64,000 bases of DNA from Ferirhizobium litorale (GTDB taxonomy: Bacteria; Pseudomonadota; Alphaproteobacteria; Rhizobiales; Rhizobiaceae), in NCBI GenBank assembly GCA_030028905.1, contig JALDYZ010000019.1, positions 1-64,000 of the forward strand, written 5' to 3'. The notes under the pieces were generated by a model that saw only the letters and a list, made by a program, of their open reading frames with translations, did not search any database and was not told the DNA's origin. Numbering within the stretch: position 1 is the first letter of the stretch; each line of letters opens with the position of its first letter. The translations under genes were made by a program, and so were the position numbers. Below are positions 45,644 to 55,152 of this stretch, piece after piece.

Positions 45644-46630
45644 TCAGTCGATCAGGCAGCCGCAATCGGCAAGCCCGGCCGGCAGTTCCACGCCGAAGGC
45701 GGCCAGCGTCTTCTTCGAGATCAGCGGCTGGTGATCCTCATAGGCCGGACGCCACGGCGCAATGGACTTGGGGTCCTTGCCCTTGAGGATCTCTGCCGCG
45801 ATCTTGCCGGCGGCAAGGCCGACCTGCTCGTAATTCACGGCAAAGCTCGCCGGAACCACGCCATTGCGCACGGCGCCATCGTCGGAATTGACGATCGGGA
45901 TCTGCGCCTGGCGCGCGGCGGCCGAAACGGCGGCGATGGCCGGCTGGAGCAGGTTGGATGCCGGCGTGTAGATCACGTCGGCCTTGCCCGCGAAGGAGGC
46001 GATACGCTGCTGGATGTCGTTGACATTGTCGACGCCGACATCGACAACTTCGAAACCGGCCGCAGGCGCCGCTTCCTTGATCTTTTCCAGAAGCGCCGCG
46101 TCGTTGGCCTCACCCGGATTATAGGGCACGCCGAAGCGCTTGGCGTTCGGCAGGAGCTTGTGGGTGAATTCCATAACAGCGGCGACATCCTGAAGGTCGG
46201 TCGCGCCGGTCATGCCCTCGTCGCCAGTCTCCCAGGAAGGCACCAGCTTGGCGGCGACCGGATCGGTGACGGCAGAGAAGACAACCGGGATACCGGATCC
46301 GGCAAGCGCCTTCTTGGCGATCTGCGAAACGGGCGTCGTGATGGTGTAGATCAGCTTCGGCTGTTCGGCCTGAAGCTTGGCGATCATCTGCGGCACTAGC
46401 GATGCGTCGAAATTCGTATGGCTCTCGGAATAGACGACATCCGTGCCTTCGACGATGCCGTTCTCCGCCAATGCCTTCTTGAAGCCGGCAATCGCCGCGC
46501 TGAGCTGCGGGTGTTCGCCGAAATTGGCGATACCAATGCGGATCGGGTCCGCGGCCGCCGTGGCGGCACTCCATGCCAGCGCACCGGCGACGACCAATCC
46601 CGAAAACCACGCTTTCTTGAGCCTGCTCAT
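45644..46630 (-). CDS. TrpX-like ABC transporter substrate-binding protein (PF04392 type)
   Basis: A 328-residue periplasmic receptor with a signal peptide ending ATAAA near residue 27. Family blocks are IRIGIANFGEHPQLSAAIAGFKKAL-type at the mature N-terminus, the TITTPVSQIAKKAL segment, and PIVNSDDGAVRNGVVPASFAVNYEQVG. In streptococci the same class (TrpX) binds tryptophan. As first gene of an operon ending in kynU, tryptophan or kynurenine is the best guess for its ligand. An AT-rich palindrome and the divergent GntR gene lie upstream. Confidence 0.86.
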   Translation of the reverse strand: MSRLKKAWFSGLVVAGALAWSAATAAADPIRIGIANFGEHPQLSAAIAGFKKALAENGIVEGTDVVYSESHTNFDASLVPQMIAKLQAEQPKLIYTITTPVSQIAKKALAGSGIPVVFSAVTDPVAAKLVPSWETGDEGMTGATDLQDVAAVMEFTHKLLPNAKRFGVPYNPGEANDAALLEKIKEAAPAAGFEVVDVGVDNVNDIQQRIASFAGKADVIYTPASNLLQPAIAAVSAAARQAQIPIVNSDDGAVRNGVVPASFAVNYEQVGLAAGKIAAEILKGKDPKSIAPWRPAYEDHQPLISKKTLAAFGVELPAGLADCGCLID

Positions 46631-46714
46631 AAATCCCTCCCAGATCTGACAAGCGGCCGCCGTCCCTCGGCGGCTTGGTGCGGATCATGGCGATGGATAC
46701 AGACCTTGTCAAAT

Positions 46715-46728
46715 AATTATATATAATT
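46715..46728. promoter_or_regulatory. AT-rich palindrome, candidate GntR operator
   Basis: AATTATATATAATT is a perfect 14-base palindrome in the 160-base divergent region between the TrpX-like and GntR genes. A second AT-rich stretch, ACTATATATATTTG, lies about 15 bases to the right. FadR-type GntR proteins often bind short AT-rich palindromes next to their own genes, so autoregulation and control of the transporter/kynU operon are inferred. Confidence 0.55.
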
Positions 46729-46790
46729 TTACATAGAGCCATTAACTATATATATTTGTGTCGATGAAGCGCAGCGGGTAAGGAAAACCG

Positions 46791-47558
46791 ATGCAGGACA
46801 GTGCGCAGTCGACGAAAACCGAATCCGCCTACCGGCTGCTGCGGCGCGATATCCTCGCGACGCGGCTGCGCCCCGGCGCACCGATGAAGCTGAGCGCATT
46901 GCGTGACCGCTATGAACTCGGCTGGACGCCGCTGCGCGAAGCGCTTTCACGCCTGGAAGCCGAAGGGCTGGTAACGGCGATCAGCAATCGCGGCTTCGCA
47001 GTCGCCCCGGTCTCGCGCGAGGCGCTGGAAGATCTCACCCGGGCGCGCATGGTCATCGAAATCCCGCTTCTCGTGGAATCGATCGAGAATGGCGGCAGTG
47101 ATTGGGAATCCGCCGTCGTCACCGCCCATTACCGCCTGTCCAGATGCAGGATCGCCGCCGAGACTGCCTCGGAAAGCGAGATCGACGAATGGGACGAGCG
47201 GCACGCGGCGTTCCATGCGGCGCTGATCGGCGCGGCGCGATCGAGCTGGCTTTCCCGCTTTCAGGCGACGATTTCCGACCAGTTGCGCCGCCACCACCGC
47301 TTTCTCAGCCTCGCACCGGCGCTGCGCGCGGCAGAGGGCAGGCATGAAGGATATCAGGAGGCTGTCGCCGCACTGCACGACGCCATGGCGATAGAGCACC
47401 ACACCGCCCTGATGGACGCCGCGCTCGACCGGGACATCGAACGCGCCCGTAGGCTGATGACCGAACATATCGGCATCACCGTCCATGTCTACGTCCAGTC
47501 GGAGGATGGCGCACACGCGCGCCATCGTGACTCGGAAACGGCGCCTGTGGCGGAATGA
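46791..47558 (+). CDS. GntR-family (FCD domain) transcriptional regulator
   Basis: A 255-residue regulator. The N-terminal winged helix is typical of GntR: YRLLRRDILATRLRPGAPMK, then LRDRYELGWTPLREALSRLEAEGLV. The C-terminal FCD effector domain spans about residues 85-235 and has the conserved metal-site histidine pattern (EWDERHAAFHAALI, MAIEHHTALMDAAL). It is divergent from the TrpX-like operon and probably senses a pathway metabolite such as kynurenine or anthranilate. The ligand is not evident from sequence. Confidence 0.85.
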   Translation: MQDSAQSTKTESAYRLLRRDILATRLRPGAPMKLSALRDRYELGWTPLREALSRLEAEGLVTAISNRGFAVAPVSREALEDLTRARMVIEIPLLVESIENGGSDWESAVVTAHYRLSRCRIAAETASESEIDEWDERHAAFHAALIGAARSSWLSRFQATISDQLRRHHRFLSLAPALRAAEGRHEGYQEAVAALHDAMAIEHHTALMDAALDRDIERARRLMTEHIGITVHVYVQSEDGAHARHRDSETAPVAE

Positions 47559-47624
47559 GGAGGCCGGCCTGTCCAAGAGCCGGAAACATCTCTAAAAGGC
47601 AGGAAGACAGGATTGCGCCCGCCT

Positions 47625-47656
47625 GTGGCGGCGCCGGATGAAAGCGGACGTTTGGA
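47625..47656 (+). repeat. Short K-A-D-V element core upstream of the MarR gene
   Basis: The bases around GATGAAAGCGGACGTTTGG decode on the plus strand to R-M-K-A-D-V-W-N-D. This is the opposite-orientation counterpart of the dispersed cores at 22782, 25849 and 28010. It lies just ahead of the MarR gene, partly in its leader. Only the core is recognisable. Confidence 0.35.
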
Positions 47657-48184
47657 ATGACGGGTGACGACAAGTTCGACATCGCGCCGGACTGGGTAGA
47701 TGGCGAAACCAAGGCCCTTGAGGCGCCACAGGACCATCGGGCTGAACTGCGCCTCTGGCTGCGGCTTCTGACCTGCTCGACGCTAGTCGAGAGCGAGGTG
47801 CGCCGGCGGCTGCGGGAGGAGTTCGATTCAACCCTCCCCCGCTTCGACCTGATGGCGCAGCTTGAACGCGCGCCGGATGGCATGGTGCTGGGCGAAGTCT
47901 CAAAACGCATGATGGTCTCGCCGGGCAACATCACCGTTCTCGTGGAGCGGCTGACCGAAAGCGGCCATCTCAGCCGTACGACGCTTCCGACAGACCGGCG
48001 GGTGCAGATCATTGCACTCACCCCCTTCGGCCGCGCCGAATTCGAGAAGATGGCGGCGCGCCATGCCGACTGGATTTCCGATCTCTTCGCCGGCCTGCAG
48101 CCGAAGGACGGCGGCGTGCTGATGGACGAACTTGCCAAGCTGAAGCGCTCCATCATCGCCTCGCTCGCCCGCGGCGGGACCTGA
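47657..48184 (+). CDS. MarR-family transcriptional regulator
   Basis: A 175-residue winged-helix regulator. The recognition region is LGEVSKRMMVSPGNITVLVERLTESGHLSR and the wing is TTLPTDRRVQIIALTPFG. MarR members next to aryl-CoA pathways usually repress them and release DNA on binding the aryl-CoA. It lies 189 bases upstream of the aminobenzoyl-CoA monooxygenase gene on the same strand, with a near-palindromic site in between, making control of that operon likely. GTG/ATG choice: the ATG at 47657 directly opens the conserved region. Confidence 0.84.
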   Translation: MTGDDKFDIAPDWVDGETKALEAPQDHRAELRLWLRLLTCSTLVESEVRRRLREEFDSTLPRFDLMAQLERAPDGMVLGEVSKRMMVSPGNITVLVERLTESGHLSRTTLPTDRRVQIIALTPFGRAEFEKMAARHADWISDLFAGLQPKDGGVLMDELAKLKRSIIASLARGGT

Positions 48185-48258
48185 CCCGCCCTCGGCACCG
48201 AAACCCAGTAGAAAGACGCGCCCGATATCGGGCTAATGGCGCTTGCCGTGCGCAAAAC

Positions 48259-48276
48259 AATTTTAAGCTTGAAATT
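48259..48276 (+). promoter_or_regulatory. Near-palindromic site upstream of the monooxygenase operon
   Basis: AATTTTAAGCTTGAAATT is an 18-base imperfect palindrome (eight of nine pairs match) 98 bases before the monooxygenase start. Its core, TTTAAGCTTGAAAT, recurs with one change in the kynB/ligase promoter. With a MarR gene just upstream, this is a good operator candidate. Confidence 0.6.
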
Positions 48277-48373
48277 TCTCTAGAACGAGTCCACCTTGCA
48301 CTTGCAGTCTGGGATGCCGGCTCGCGGCACCCCGACCGCGACACGCGCGGCCGGACCTCGGGAGGAGAACGAC

Positions 48374-50692
48374 ATGCGGATCGTCTGTATCGGTGGTGGG
48401 CCGGCCGGCCTCTATTTCGCCCTGCTGATGAAGCGTCAGCACCCGGAACACCGCATCACGGTCGTCGAACGCAATCGTGCCTTCGACACCTTCGGCTGGG
48501 GTGTCGTCTTCTCCGATGCCACCATGCAGTCCATGCGCCAGTGGGATCCGGAAACGGCGGAGGCGATCGAGGTCTCCTTCAACCACTGGGACGATATCGA
48601 GCTGGTCTTCAAGGGCCGCAAGATCCGCACCACCGGCCACGGCTTCGTCGGCATCGGCCGCAAGAAGATGCTCAACATCCTCCAGGAGCGTTGCCTGGAA
48701 CTCGGCGTCGAACTGCTTTTCGAGCGGGACGTGGAGAGCGATGCGGACTTCGCCGACGCGGACCTCATCATCGCCTCGGACGGCGTCAACTCGAAAATCC
48801 GCAACAAATACACCGAGGTCTTCCGCCCTGACATGGTGGTGCGGCCGAACCGCTATGTCTGGCTCGGCACCGACAAGCTCTTCGACGCCTTCACCTTCGA
48901 TTTCCAGCGCACCGAACATGGCTGGTTCCAGGCGCATATCTACCGTTTCGACGAGAATACCTCGACCTTCATCGTCGAAACGACGGACGAGGTCCACAAG
49001 GCCCACGGTCTCGACCAAATGGATCAGGACCAGTCCATCGCCTTCTGCGAGAAAGTCTTCGCCGGAACGCTGGACGGCCACAAGTTGATGACCAATGCGC
49101 GCCACCTGCGCGGCTCGGCATGGCTGAATTTCGGCCGCCTTATCTGCGAAAAGTGGAGCCACTTCAACGGCAACAGCCATGTCGTTTTGATGGGTGACAG
49201 CGCCCACACCGCCCATTTCGCCATTGGGTCAGGTACCAAGCTCGCCATCGACGATGCCATCGAACTGACCCGGCAATTCGACATTGCCGGCCATGACAAG
49301 GCCAACATCCCCGCCGTGCTCTCGGCCTATGAGGAAGTCCGCCGCGTCGACGTCGCCCGCATCCAGAATGCCGCGCGCAATGCGATGGAATGGTTCGAGG
49401 TCGTCGGCACGCGTTATGCCGACACGCTGGAGCCTGAGCAGTTCATGTATTCCATGCTGACGCGCTCGCAGCGGATCAGCCACGAGAACCTGCGCCTGCG
49501 CGACAGGGACTGGCTCGAGGGCTTCGAGCGCTGGTTCGCCGAACGGGCGGGCGTCGAGCCGACCGTGGGCGGCGCTGTCCCGCCGCCAATGTTCACGCCG
49601 TTCCGGATCCGTGGTCTGACGCTGACGAACCGTATCGTGGTCTCGCCGATGGCTATGTATTCGGCGACCGACGGCCTGCCGAACGACTTTCATCTCGTGC
49701 ATCTCGGTGCACGCGCCATGGGCGGCGCGGCGCTCGTCTTTCCGGAAATGACCTGCGTTTCGGCCGATGGCCGTATCACACCCGGATGCCTTGGCCTTTG
49801 GAACGACGAGCAGGCGGCGGCCTTCAAGCGCATCGTCGATTTCGTCCATCATGAAACGCCCGCCAAGATCGGCATCCAGCTCGGCCATGCCGGCCGCAAG
49901 GGCGCGACGAAGCTTGCCTGGGAGGGCATTGACCAGCCGCTTGCCGAAGGCGCATGGCCGCTGATATCCGCCTCTGCCCTGCCCTATCTCGCCCATTCCG
50001 ATACGCCGCGCGAAATGACCCGGGCCGACATGGGCCGCGTGATCGAGGACTTCGTCAGGGCGAGCGAACGGGCACGCGATCTCGGCTTCGACATTCTTGA
50101 ACTGCATGCCGCGCACGGCTACCTGCTGTCGAGCTTCCTTTCACCGCTCACCAACCGGCGGACGGACGAATATGGCGGCGACCATGCGGCACGCGCCCGC
50201 TTCCCGCTCGAAGTGTTCCACGCCATCCGCAAGGTCTGGCCCGACGACAAGCCGATCTCCGTGCGCCTGTCGACGCATGACTGGCACGAGGGCGGCAACA
50301 CGCCGGAGGATGCGGCCATCTTCGCCCGCCTGTTCAAGGAGGCCGGCGCCGATCTGATCGACTGCTCGTCCGGCCAGGTGGTGAAGGAGGAAAAGCCGGT
50401 CTATGGCCGCCTGTTCCAGACGCCCTTCTCCGACAAGATCCGCAACGAGATCCAGATGCCGACCATCGCCGTCGGGGCGATTTCGGAGGCCGACCACGCC
50501 AATTCCATCATCGCCGCCGGCCGCGCCGATCTCTGCGCCGTCGCCCGTCCGCATCTGGCAGACCCGTCCTTCGTCATGCATGAGGCGGCGAAGATCGGCT
50601 ATGACGGCCAGTCCTGGCCGAAACAATATCATTCCGCCCGCGCGCAATATGTCAACAACCTCGCCCGCGCGGCGACGGCGGCAAAGTCATGA
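48374..50692 (+). CDS. 2-aminobenzoyl-CoA monooxygenase/reductase (flavin monooxygenase fused to Old Yellow Enzyme domain)
   Basis: A 772-residue fusion. Residues 1 to about 385 form a flavin monooxygenase: FAD motif [16 protein letters not shown] and the [22 protein letters not shown] segment. Residues about 400-772 form an Old Yellow Enzyme-type NADH:flavin oxidoreductase ([52 protein letters not shown]). This is the layout of Azoarcus 2-aminobenzoyl-CoA monooxygenase/reductase, which hydroxylates and reduces the ring. Databases also use the name salicylyl-CoA 5-hydroxylase. Tryptophan-to-anthranilate genes nearby favour aminobenzoyl-CoA. The start is ATG 48374 after GGAGGAGAA; it overlaps the SDR gene by four bases. 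Confidence 0.87.
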   Translation: MRIVCIGGGPAGLYFALLMKRQHPEHRITVVERNRAFDTFGWGVVFSDATMQSMRQWDPETAEAIEVSFNHWDDIELVFKGRKIRTTGHGFVGIGRKKMLNILQERCLELGVELLFERDVESDADFADADLIIASDGVNSKIRNKYTEVFRPDMVVRPNRYVWLGTDKLFDAFTFDFQRTEHGWFQAHIYRFDENTSTFIVETTDEVHKAHGLDQMDQDQSIAFCEKVFAGTLDGHKLMTNARHLRGSAWLNFGRLICEKWSHFNGNSHVVLMGDSAHTAHFAIGSGTKLAIDDAIELTRQFDIAGHDKANIPAVLSAYEEVRRVDVARIQNAARNAMEWFEVVGTRYADTLEPEQFMYSMLTRSQRISHENLRLRDRDWLEGFERWFAERAGVEPTVGGAVPPPMFTPFRIRGLTLTNRIVVSPMAMYSATDGLPNDFHLVHLGARAMGGAALVFPEMTCVSADGRITPGCLGLWNDEQAAAFKRIVDFVHHETPAKIGIQLGHAGRKGATKLAWEGIDQPLAEGAWPLISASALPYLAHSDTPREMTRADMGRVIEDFVRASERARDLGFDILELHAAHGYLLSSFLSPLTNRRTDEYGGDHAARARFPLEVFHAIRKVWPDDKPISVRLSTHDWHEGGNTPEDAAIFARLFKEAGADLIDCSSGQVVKEEKPVYGRLFQTPFSDKIRNEIQMPTIAVGAISEADHANSIIAAGRADLCAVARPHLADPSFVMHEAAKIGYDGQSWPKQYHSARAQYVNNLARAATAAKS

Positions 50693-51459
50693 GCGCGCGC
50701 CACGCACTCGTCACCGGCGCCGGAAGCGGCATCGGCAGGGCGATCGCCATTGCACTCGCCGCCGAAGGCCATGTCGTCAGCCTGGCCGGCCGTCGCGCCG
50801 CACCGCTATCGGCCGTGCGGGACGAAATCCAGGCCGCAGGCGGGCAAGCCTTCGTCCATGACGGTTTCGACGTCACGGATGCCGAAGCGGTCGAGCGCGG
50901 CATGGCGGCGGCGATCGCCGCGGCCGGCGAGATCGCCGTGCTTGTCAATTGCGCCGGCGAAGCGCCCTCGGCCCCCTTCGAGAAGACCGACTTCCCGCTC
51001 TGGCAACGGGTGCTCTCGATCAATCTCACCGGCGTCTATCTCGTGACGCAGGCGGCGCTCGCCTCCGTGCGGCGGGCCGGCAACGGCCGCATCGTCAATG
51101 TCGCCAGCACGGCTGGCCTGACCGGCTATGCCTATGTTTCCGCCTATTGCGCCTCCAAGCATGGCGTCATCGGCCTGACACGGGCGCTCGCGCTGGAGCT
51201 GGCGCGCACCGACGTCACCGTCAACGCCGTCTGCCCCGGCTTCACCGATACTCCGCTCATCGACGGCGCACTCGAAACGATCAGCCAGAAGACCGGCCGT
51301 TCGCGCGAGGATGCGAGAGAAAGCCTTGCGCGCTCCAATCCGCAGGGCCGGCTGGTGACGCCGCAGGAGGTGGCCCACACCGTTTGCTGGCTCGCCTCGC
51401 GGAAGGCGACCGCGATCACCGGCCTGGCCATAGCGGTTGCCGGCGGCGAAATTCTCTGA
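50689..51459 (+). CDS. Short-chain dehydrogenase/reductase (3-hydroxyacyl-CoA dehydrogenase type)
   Basis: A 256-residue SDR. The cofactor motif is [18 protein letters not shown], the NAG-equivalent is [10 protein letters not shown], the catalytic serine region is [16 protein letters not shown] and the catalytic pair is Y-x-x-x-K in [12 protein letters not shown]. It is coupled to the monooxygenase gene by an ATGA overlap and followed by the hydratase gene after 11 bases. It likely oxidises a hydroxyacyl-CoA or reduces the keto group of the dearomatised ring; direction is not determinable from sequence. Confidence 0.84.
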   Translation: MSARHALVTGAGSGIGRAIAIALAAEGHVVSLAGRRAAPLSAVRDEIQAAGGQAFVHDGFDVTDAEAVERGMAAAIAAAGEIAVLVNCAGEAPSAPFEKTDFPLWQRVLSINLTGVYLVTQAALASVRRAGNGRIVNVASTAGLTGYAYVSAYCASKHGVIGLTRALALELARTDVTVNAVCPGFTDTPLIDGALETISQKTGRSREDARESLARSNPQGRLVTPQEVAHTVCWLASRKATAITGLAIAVAGGEIL

Positions 51460-51470
51460 GGAGAGACGAC

Positions 51471-52313
51471 ATGACCAATCCCATGCAGGCCAAGAAGGTT
51501 GCCTTCAAGGGCCACAAGGCCAGGCACTTCCTGTTCGAGACGGATGCAGACGGCCGCGTTGCGACGATCACGCTCAACCGACCGGAGAAGAAGAACCCGC
51601 TGACGTTCGAAAGCTACGAGGAGCTGGGCGATCTCTTCCGTGCGCTTATTCGCGCCAGCGATGTGCGCGCCGTGGTGCTGACCGGTGCGGACGGCAATTT
51701 TTCCTCCGGCGGCGACGTGTTCGACATCATCGAGCCCCTGACGCAGATGGCCATGCCGGATCTCCTGGCCTTCACCCGCATGACGGGCGAACTGGTGCGT
51801 CAGATGCGGGCCTGCCCGCAGCCGATCATCGCCGCCGTCGATGGCATCTGCGCCGGCGCCGGCGCCATCCTGGCAATGGCCTCCGATTTCCGCGTGGCGA
51901 CGCCGGAGGCCAAGACCGCGTTTCTCTTCACCCGCGTCGGTCTTGCCGGAGCGGATATGGGTGCCTGCGGCATCCTTCCCCGCATCATCGGCCAGGGCCG
52001 CGCCGCCGAGCTTCTCTTCACCGGCCGCGTCATGGCGGCGGCGGAAGGACACGCCTGGGGCTTCTACAATGCCCTGCACGAGCGCCCGTCCCTGCTTGCC
52101 GAAGCGCAGAAATTCGCCCGTTCCATTGCCGACGGCCCCTGGTTTGCCCATGCCATGACGAAGAAGATGCTCGATCAGGAATGGGCGATGGGCATCGACC
52201 AGATGATCGAAGCGGAGGCGCAGGCCCAGGCGATCTGCATGGCGACCGGCGACTTCCGCCGTGCCTTCGAAGCCTTCGCCGCCAAGGCGAAACCCGCTTT
52301 CGAGGGGAACTGA
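51471..52313 (+). CDS. Enoyl-CoA hydratase/isomerase family protein
   Basis: A 280-residue crotonase-fold protein. The oxyanion-hole segments are [13 protein letters not shown] and [18 protein letters not shown], and the helix near the active site is [22 protein letters not shown]. In classical hydratases two glutamates catalyse hydration; here the second region has alanine-glycine-alanine-aspartate, so a hydrolase or isomerase activity on the ring-derived CoA ester is also possible. The start is ATG 51471 after GAGGAGAG. It lies between the SDR and acyl-CoA dehydrogenase genes. Confidence 0.84.
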   Translation: MTNPMQAKKVAFKGHKARHFLFETDADGRVATITLNRPEKKNPLTFESYEELGDLFRALIRASDVRAVVLTGADGNFSSGGDVFDIIEPLTQMAMPDLLAFTRMTGELVRQMRACPQPIIAAVDGICAGAGAILAMASDFRVATPEAKTAFLFTRVGLAGADMGACGILPRIIGQGRAAELLFTGRVMAAAEGHAWGFYNALHERPSLLAEAQKFARSIADGPWFAHAMTKKMLDQEWAMGIDQMIEAEAQAQAICMATGDFRRAFEAFAAKAKPAFEGN

Positions 52314-52315
52314 CC

Positions 52316-53509
52316 ATGGATCCCCGCACCAAGGCGCCGACACGCGATCACCTCGACTGGCCGTTTTTCGACGACAGCCACCGCGCGCTTGCCAGGGATC
52401 TCGATAGTTTCGTCGCCGGAGGCGGCCTTGATGGCGTCGATCACGGCGATGTCGATGCGGCCTGCCGGCAGCTTGTCGGGGCACTGGGCGCGGCCGGTAT
52501 CCTGCGCCATTGCGTGCCGAAAGAATTCGGCGGCGCGAGCGAGACCATCGACAGCCGCGCGCTCTGCCTGGTGCGCGAAACACTGGCCTATGCCGATGGC
52601 CTTGCCGACTTCGCCTTCGCCATGCAGGGGCTCGGCACCGGCGCAATCAGCCTGTCGGGCTCCCAGGCGCTGAAGGAAATGATCCTGCCCAAGGTCGCGG
52701 CGGGCGAATGGATATCCGCCTTCGCCCTTTCCGAGCCCGATGCGGGGTCGGACGTCGCGGCCATGGCCTGCGCCGCCCGGCGCGATGACGACGGTTTCGT
52801 GCTTGACGGCGAGAAGACCTGGATTTCCAACGGCGGCATCGCCGATGTCTATACGGTGTTTGCCCGCACCGGCGAGGCGCCCGGCACACGCGGCATCTCG
52901 GCCTTCGTCGTCTTTGCCGACACGCCCGGCTTCACAATCGCCGAGCGCATCGAGACGATCGCGCCGCATCCGCTGGCGAGAATCCGGTTCGACAATTGCC
53001 GCGTCCCGGCAACACAGCTCCTCGGCAGTCCCGCCGAGGGCTTCAAGATCGCCATGCGCACGCTCGACATCTTCCGCCCCTCCGTCGCCGCCGCAGCGAC
53101 CGGGTTTGCCCGCCGCGCGCTCGACGAAGCGGTATCGCATGCCAGAAACCGCGCAATGTTTGGCGCGACGCTCGCCGATCTGCCGACGGCCCAGAGCACG
53201 CTCGGGGAAATGGCAACCGCCATCGACGCCGCGGCGCTCCTGACCAGCCGCACCGCCTGGAAGCGCGACGTGCAGAAACAGCCGACGACCCGCGAAGCCG
53301 CCATGGCGAAGATGACCGCGACGGAGAACGCGCAATGGGTCATCGACCAGGCGCTTCAGCTCTTCGGCGGGCGCGGTGTGCGTTCCGGCGAAATCACGGA
53401 GCGGCTTTATCGCGAGATCCGGGCCCTGCGCATCTATGAGGGGGCGACGGAAGTTCAAAAGCTGATCATCGGCCGCGAGCTGATGAAGGATGCAGCAAAA
53501 CAGGGCTAA
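52316..53509 (+). CDS. Acyl-CoA dehydrogenase
   Basis: A 397-residue FAD-dependent acyl-CoA dehydrogenase. Signature blocks are [36 protein letters not shown] and the C-terminal [35 protein letters not shown], the last with the catalytic-base glutamate in the usual YEG position. The substrate is probably a cyclic or ring-opened acyl-CoA from aminobenzoyl-CoA. It begins two bases after the hydratase stop. ETF partners are not in the window and would be housekeeping. Confidence 0.86.
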   Translation: MDPRTKAPTRDHLDWPFFDDSHRALARDLDSFVAGGGLDGVDHGDVDAACRQLVGALGAAGILRHCVPKEFGGASETIDSRALCLVRETLAYADGLADFAFAMQGLGTGAISLSGSQALKEMILPKVAAGEWISAFALSEPDAGSDVAAMACAARRDDDGFVLDGEKTWISNGGIADVYTVFARTGEAPGTRGISAFVVFADTPGFTIAERIETIAPHPLARIRFDNCRVPATQLLGSPAEGFKIAMRTLDIFRPSVAAAATGFARRALDEAVSHARNRAMFGATLADLPTAQSTLGEMATAIDAAALLTSRTAWKRDVQKQPTTREAAMAKMTATENAQWVIDQALQLFGGRGVRSGEITERLYREIRALRIYEGATEVQKLIIGRELMKDAAKQG

Positions 53510-53523
53510 GGGAGGTGTCGACC

Positions 53524-54711
53524 ATGCAGGGTTCCAAGGCGTCATTCGACTGGCAGGATCCGTTCGGCCTGGAAGCGCAGTTGACGGACGAAGAGCGCAT
53601 GGTGCGCCATACGGCGCGCGGCTATGCTGAGGACCGGCTGCTGCCGCGCGTGCAGGAAGCGTTCCGTCATGAAAAGACCGATCCGGCGATCTTCGCCGAA
53701 ATGGGCGAACTCGGCCTGCTCGGCCCCATGGTCAGCGAGGACTACGGCGGGGCGGGACTGAACTATGTCTCCTACGGCCTGATCGCCCGCGAGATCGAGC
53801 GCATCGACAGTGGCTACCGCTCCATGATGAGCGTGCAGTCCTCTCTGGTGATCGTGCCGATCTACACCTTCGGCAGCGAGGCGCAGAAACGCAAATACCT
53901 GCCGGACCTCATCGCCGGAACGAAGATCGGCTGCTTCGGCCTGACCGAACCCGACCACGGTTCCGACCCCGGCTCGATGCTCACCCGTGCGAGAAAGGTC
54001 GACGGCGGCTATCTGCTGACCGGTTCCAAGACCTGGATTTCCAACTCGCCGATCGCGGACGTCTTCGTCGTCTGGGCCAAGACTGCCGACGGCCTGATCC
54101 GCGGCTTCATTCTCGAAAATGGCTGGAAGGGACTGAGCGCGCCGGCGATCCACGGCAAGGTTGGCCTGCGCGCCTCGATCACCGGCCAGATCGTCATGGA
54201 TGACGTTTTCGTGCCGGAGGAAAACCTGCTGCCGGACGTGACCGGCCTCAAGGGACCGTTCACCTGCCTCAACTCCGCCCGCTTCGGCATTGCCTGGGGG
54301 GCGCTGGGCGCGGCCGAATCCTGCTACGAGACGGCGCGCCAATATGTCATCGACCGCAAGCAGTTCGGCCGGCCGCTCGCCGCCAACCAGCTCATCCAGA
54401 AGAAGCTGGCAGACATGGCGACAGAAGTCAGCCTCGGCCTGCAAGCCTGCCTTCGCCTCGGCCGCATGAAGGACGAGGGCAACCCGCCGGTGGAGCTGAC
54501 CTCGATCGTCAAGCGCAACTCCTGTGGCAAGGCGCTGGAGATCGCCCGCACCGCCCGCGACATGCTCGGTGGCAACGGCATTTCGGACGAGTTCCCGATT
54601 GCCCGTCATCTCGTCAATCTCGAAGTCGTCAACACCTATGAGGGCACGCATGACATCCATGCGCTGATCCTCGGCCGCGCCATCACCGGCATTGCCGCCT
54701 TCGCGAACTGA
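53524..54711 (+). CDS. gcdH: Glutaryl-CoA dehydrogenase-type acyl-CoA dehydrogenase
   Basis: A 395-residue dehydrogenase of the glutaryl-CoA group, which oxidises and decarboxylates glutaryl-CoA to crotonyl-CoA. Group features: the N-terminal [55 protein letters not shown], and the ending [21 protein letters not shown] with the catalytic glutamate. GGGAGG lies eight bases before ATG 53524. A glutaryl-CoA step fits a ring-opened C7 dicarboxyl-CoA being shortened, as in benzoyl-CoA type routes; this is inferred. Confidence 0.88.
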   Translation: MQGSKASFDWQDPFGLEAQLTDEERMVRHTARGYAEDRLLPRVQEAFRHEKTDPAIFAEMGELGLLGPMVSEDYGGAGLNYVSYGLIAREIERIDSGYRSMMSVQSSLVIVPIYTFGSEAQKRKYLPDLIAGTKIGCFGLTEPDHGSDPGSMLTRARKVDGGYLLTGSKTWISNSPIADVFVVWAKTADGLIRGFILENGWKGLSAPAIHGKVGLRASITGQIVMDDVFVPEENLLPDVTGLKGPFTCLNSARFGIAWGALGAAESCYETARQYVIDRKQFGRPLAANQLIQKKLADMATEVSLGLQACLRLGRMKDEGNPPVELTSIVKRNSCGKALEIARTARDMLGGNGISDEFPIARHLVNLEVVNTYEGTHDIHALILGRAITGIAAFAN

Positions 54712-54723
54712 GGTGCAGCGCCC

Positions 54724-55152
54724 ATGTTCACGACGACGAAACCGCTGCGCTTCGGGGATTGCGACCCATCCGGCATCGCCTATTTCCCTTCCTATCTCGA
54801 CATCCTCGTCGGGGTGCTGGAGGACTTCTTCGCCTCGCTCGGCTTTCCCTGGCGGGCGATGAACGAGGAACGGCGGATGAGCGTGCCGACGGTGCGCCTC
54901 GACCTCACCTTCCGCAGCCCCGGCTTCCAGGGCGACGCGCTGGATTTCGCGCTGGCGGTGCGGGGCATCGGACGCTCTTCGCTCGACCTCGAGCATACCG
55001 TCTCCACGCGCGGCACCGTGCTCTGGACGGCCCGCCACCGCATCGTCGCCACCTCGCTCGACACCAACACCTCGCTGGCCTGGCCGGACGACGTCCGCGC
55101 CGCCCTGACCCAACACCTGGAGACATCCCATGCACACGATCCTGCAACCTGA
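54724..55152 (+). CDS. 4-hydroxybenzoyl-CoA thioesterase-family protein
   Basis: A 142-residue hotdog-fold thioesterase. The active-site aspartate lies in RFGDCDPSGIAYFPSYLDI near the N-terminus, the usual 4HBT signature. Such enzymes hydrolyse aryl- or acyl-CoA esters and may rescue CoA from dead-end intermediates, for example aminobenzoyl-CoA. The gene starts 12 bases after the glutaryl-CoA dehydrogenase-type gene. Its end overlaps the RidA-like gene by 23 bases in another frame. Confidence 0.83.
   Translation: MFTTTKPLRFGDCDPSGIAYFPSYLDILVGVLEDFFASLGFPWRAMNEERRMSVPTVRLDLTFRSPGFQGDALDFALAVRGIGRSSLDLEHTVSTRGTVLWTARHRIVATSLDTNTSLAWPDDVRAALTQHLETSHAHDPAT

Noticed and set aside
48374..50692. 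Salicylyl-CoA 5-hydroxylase as the primary name of the fusion protein
   Set aside because: The name is used for the same architecture, but kynA, kynU and a CoA ligase in the cluster point to aminobenzoyl-CoA.
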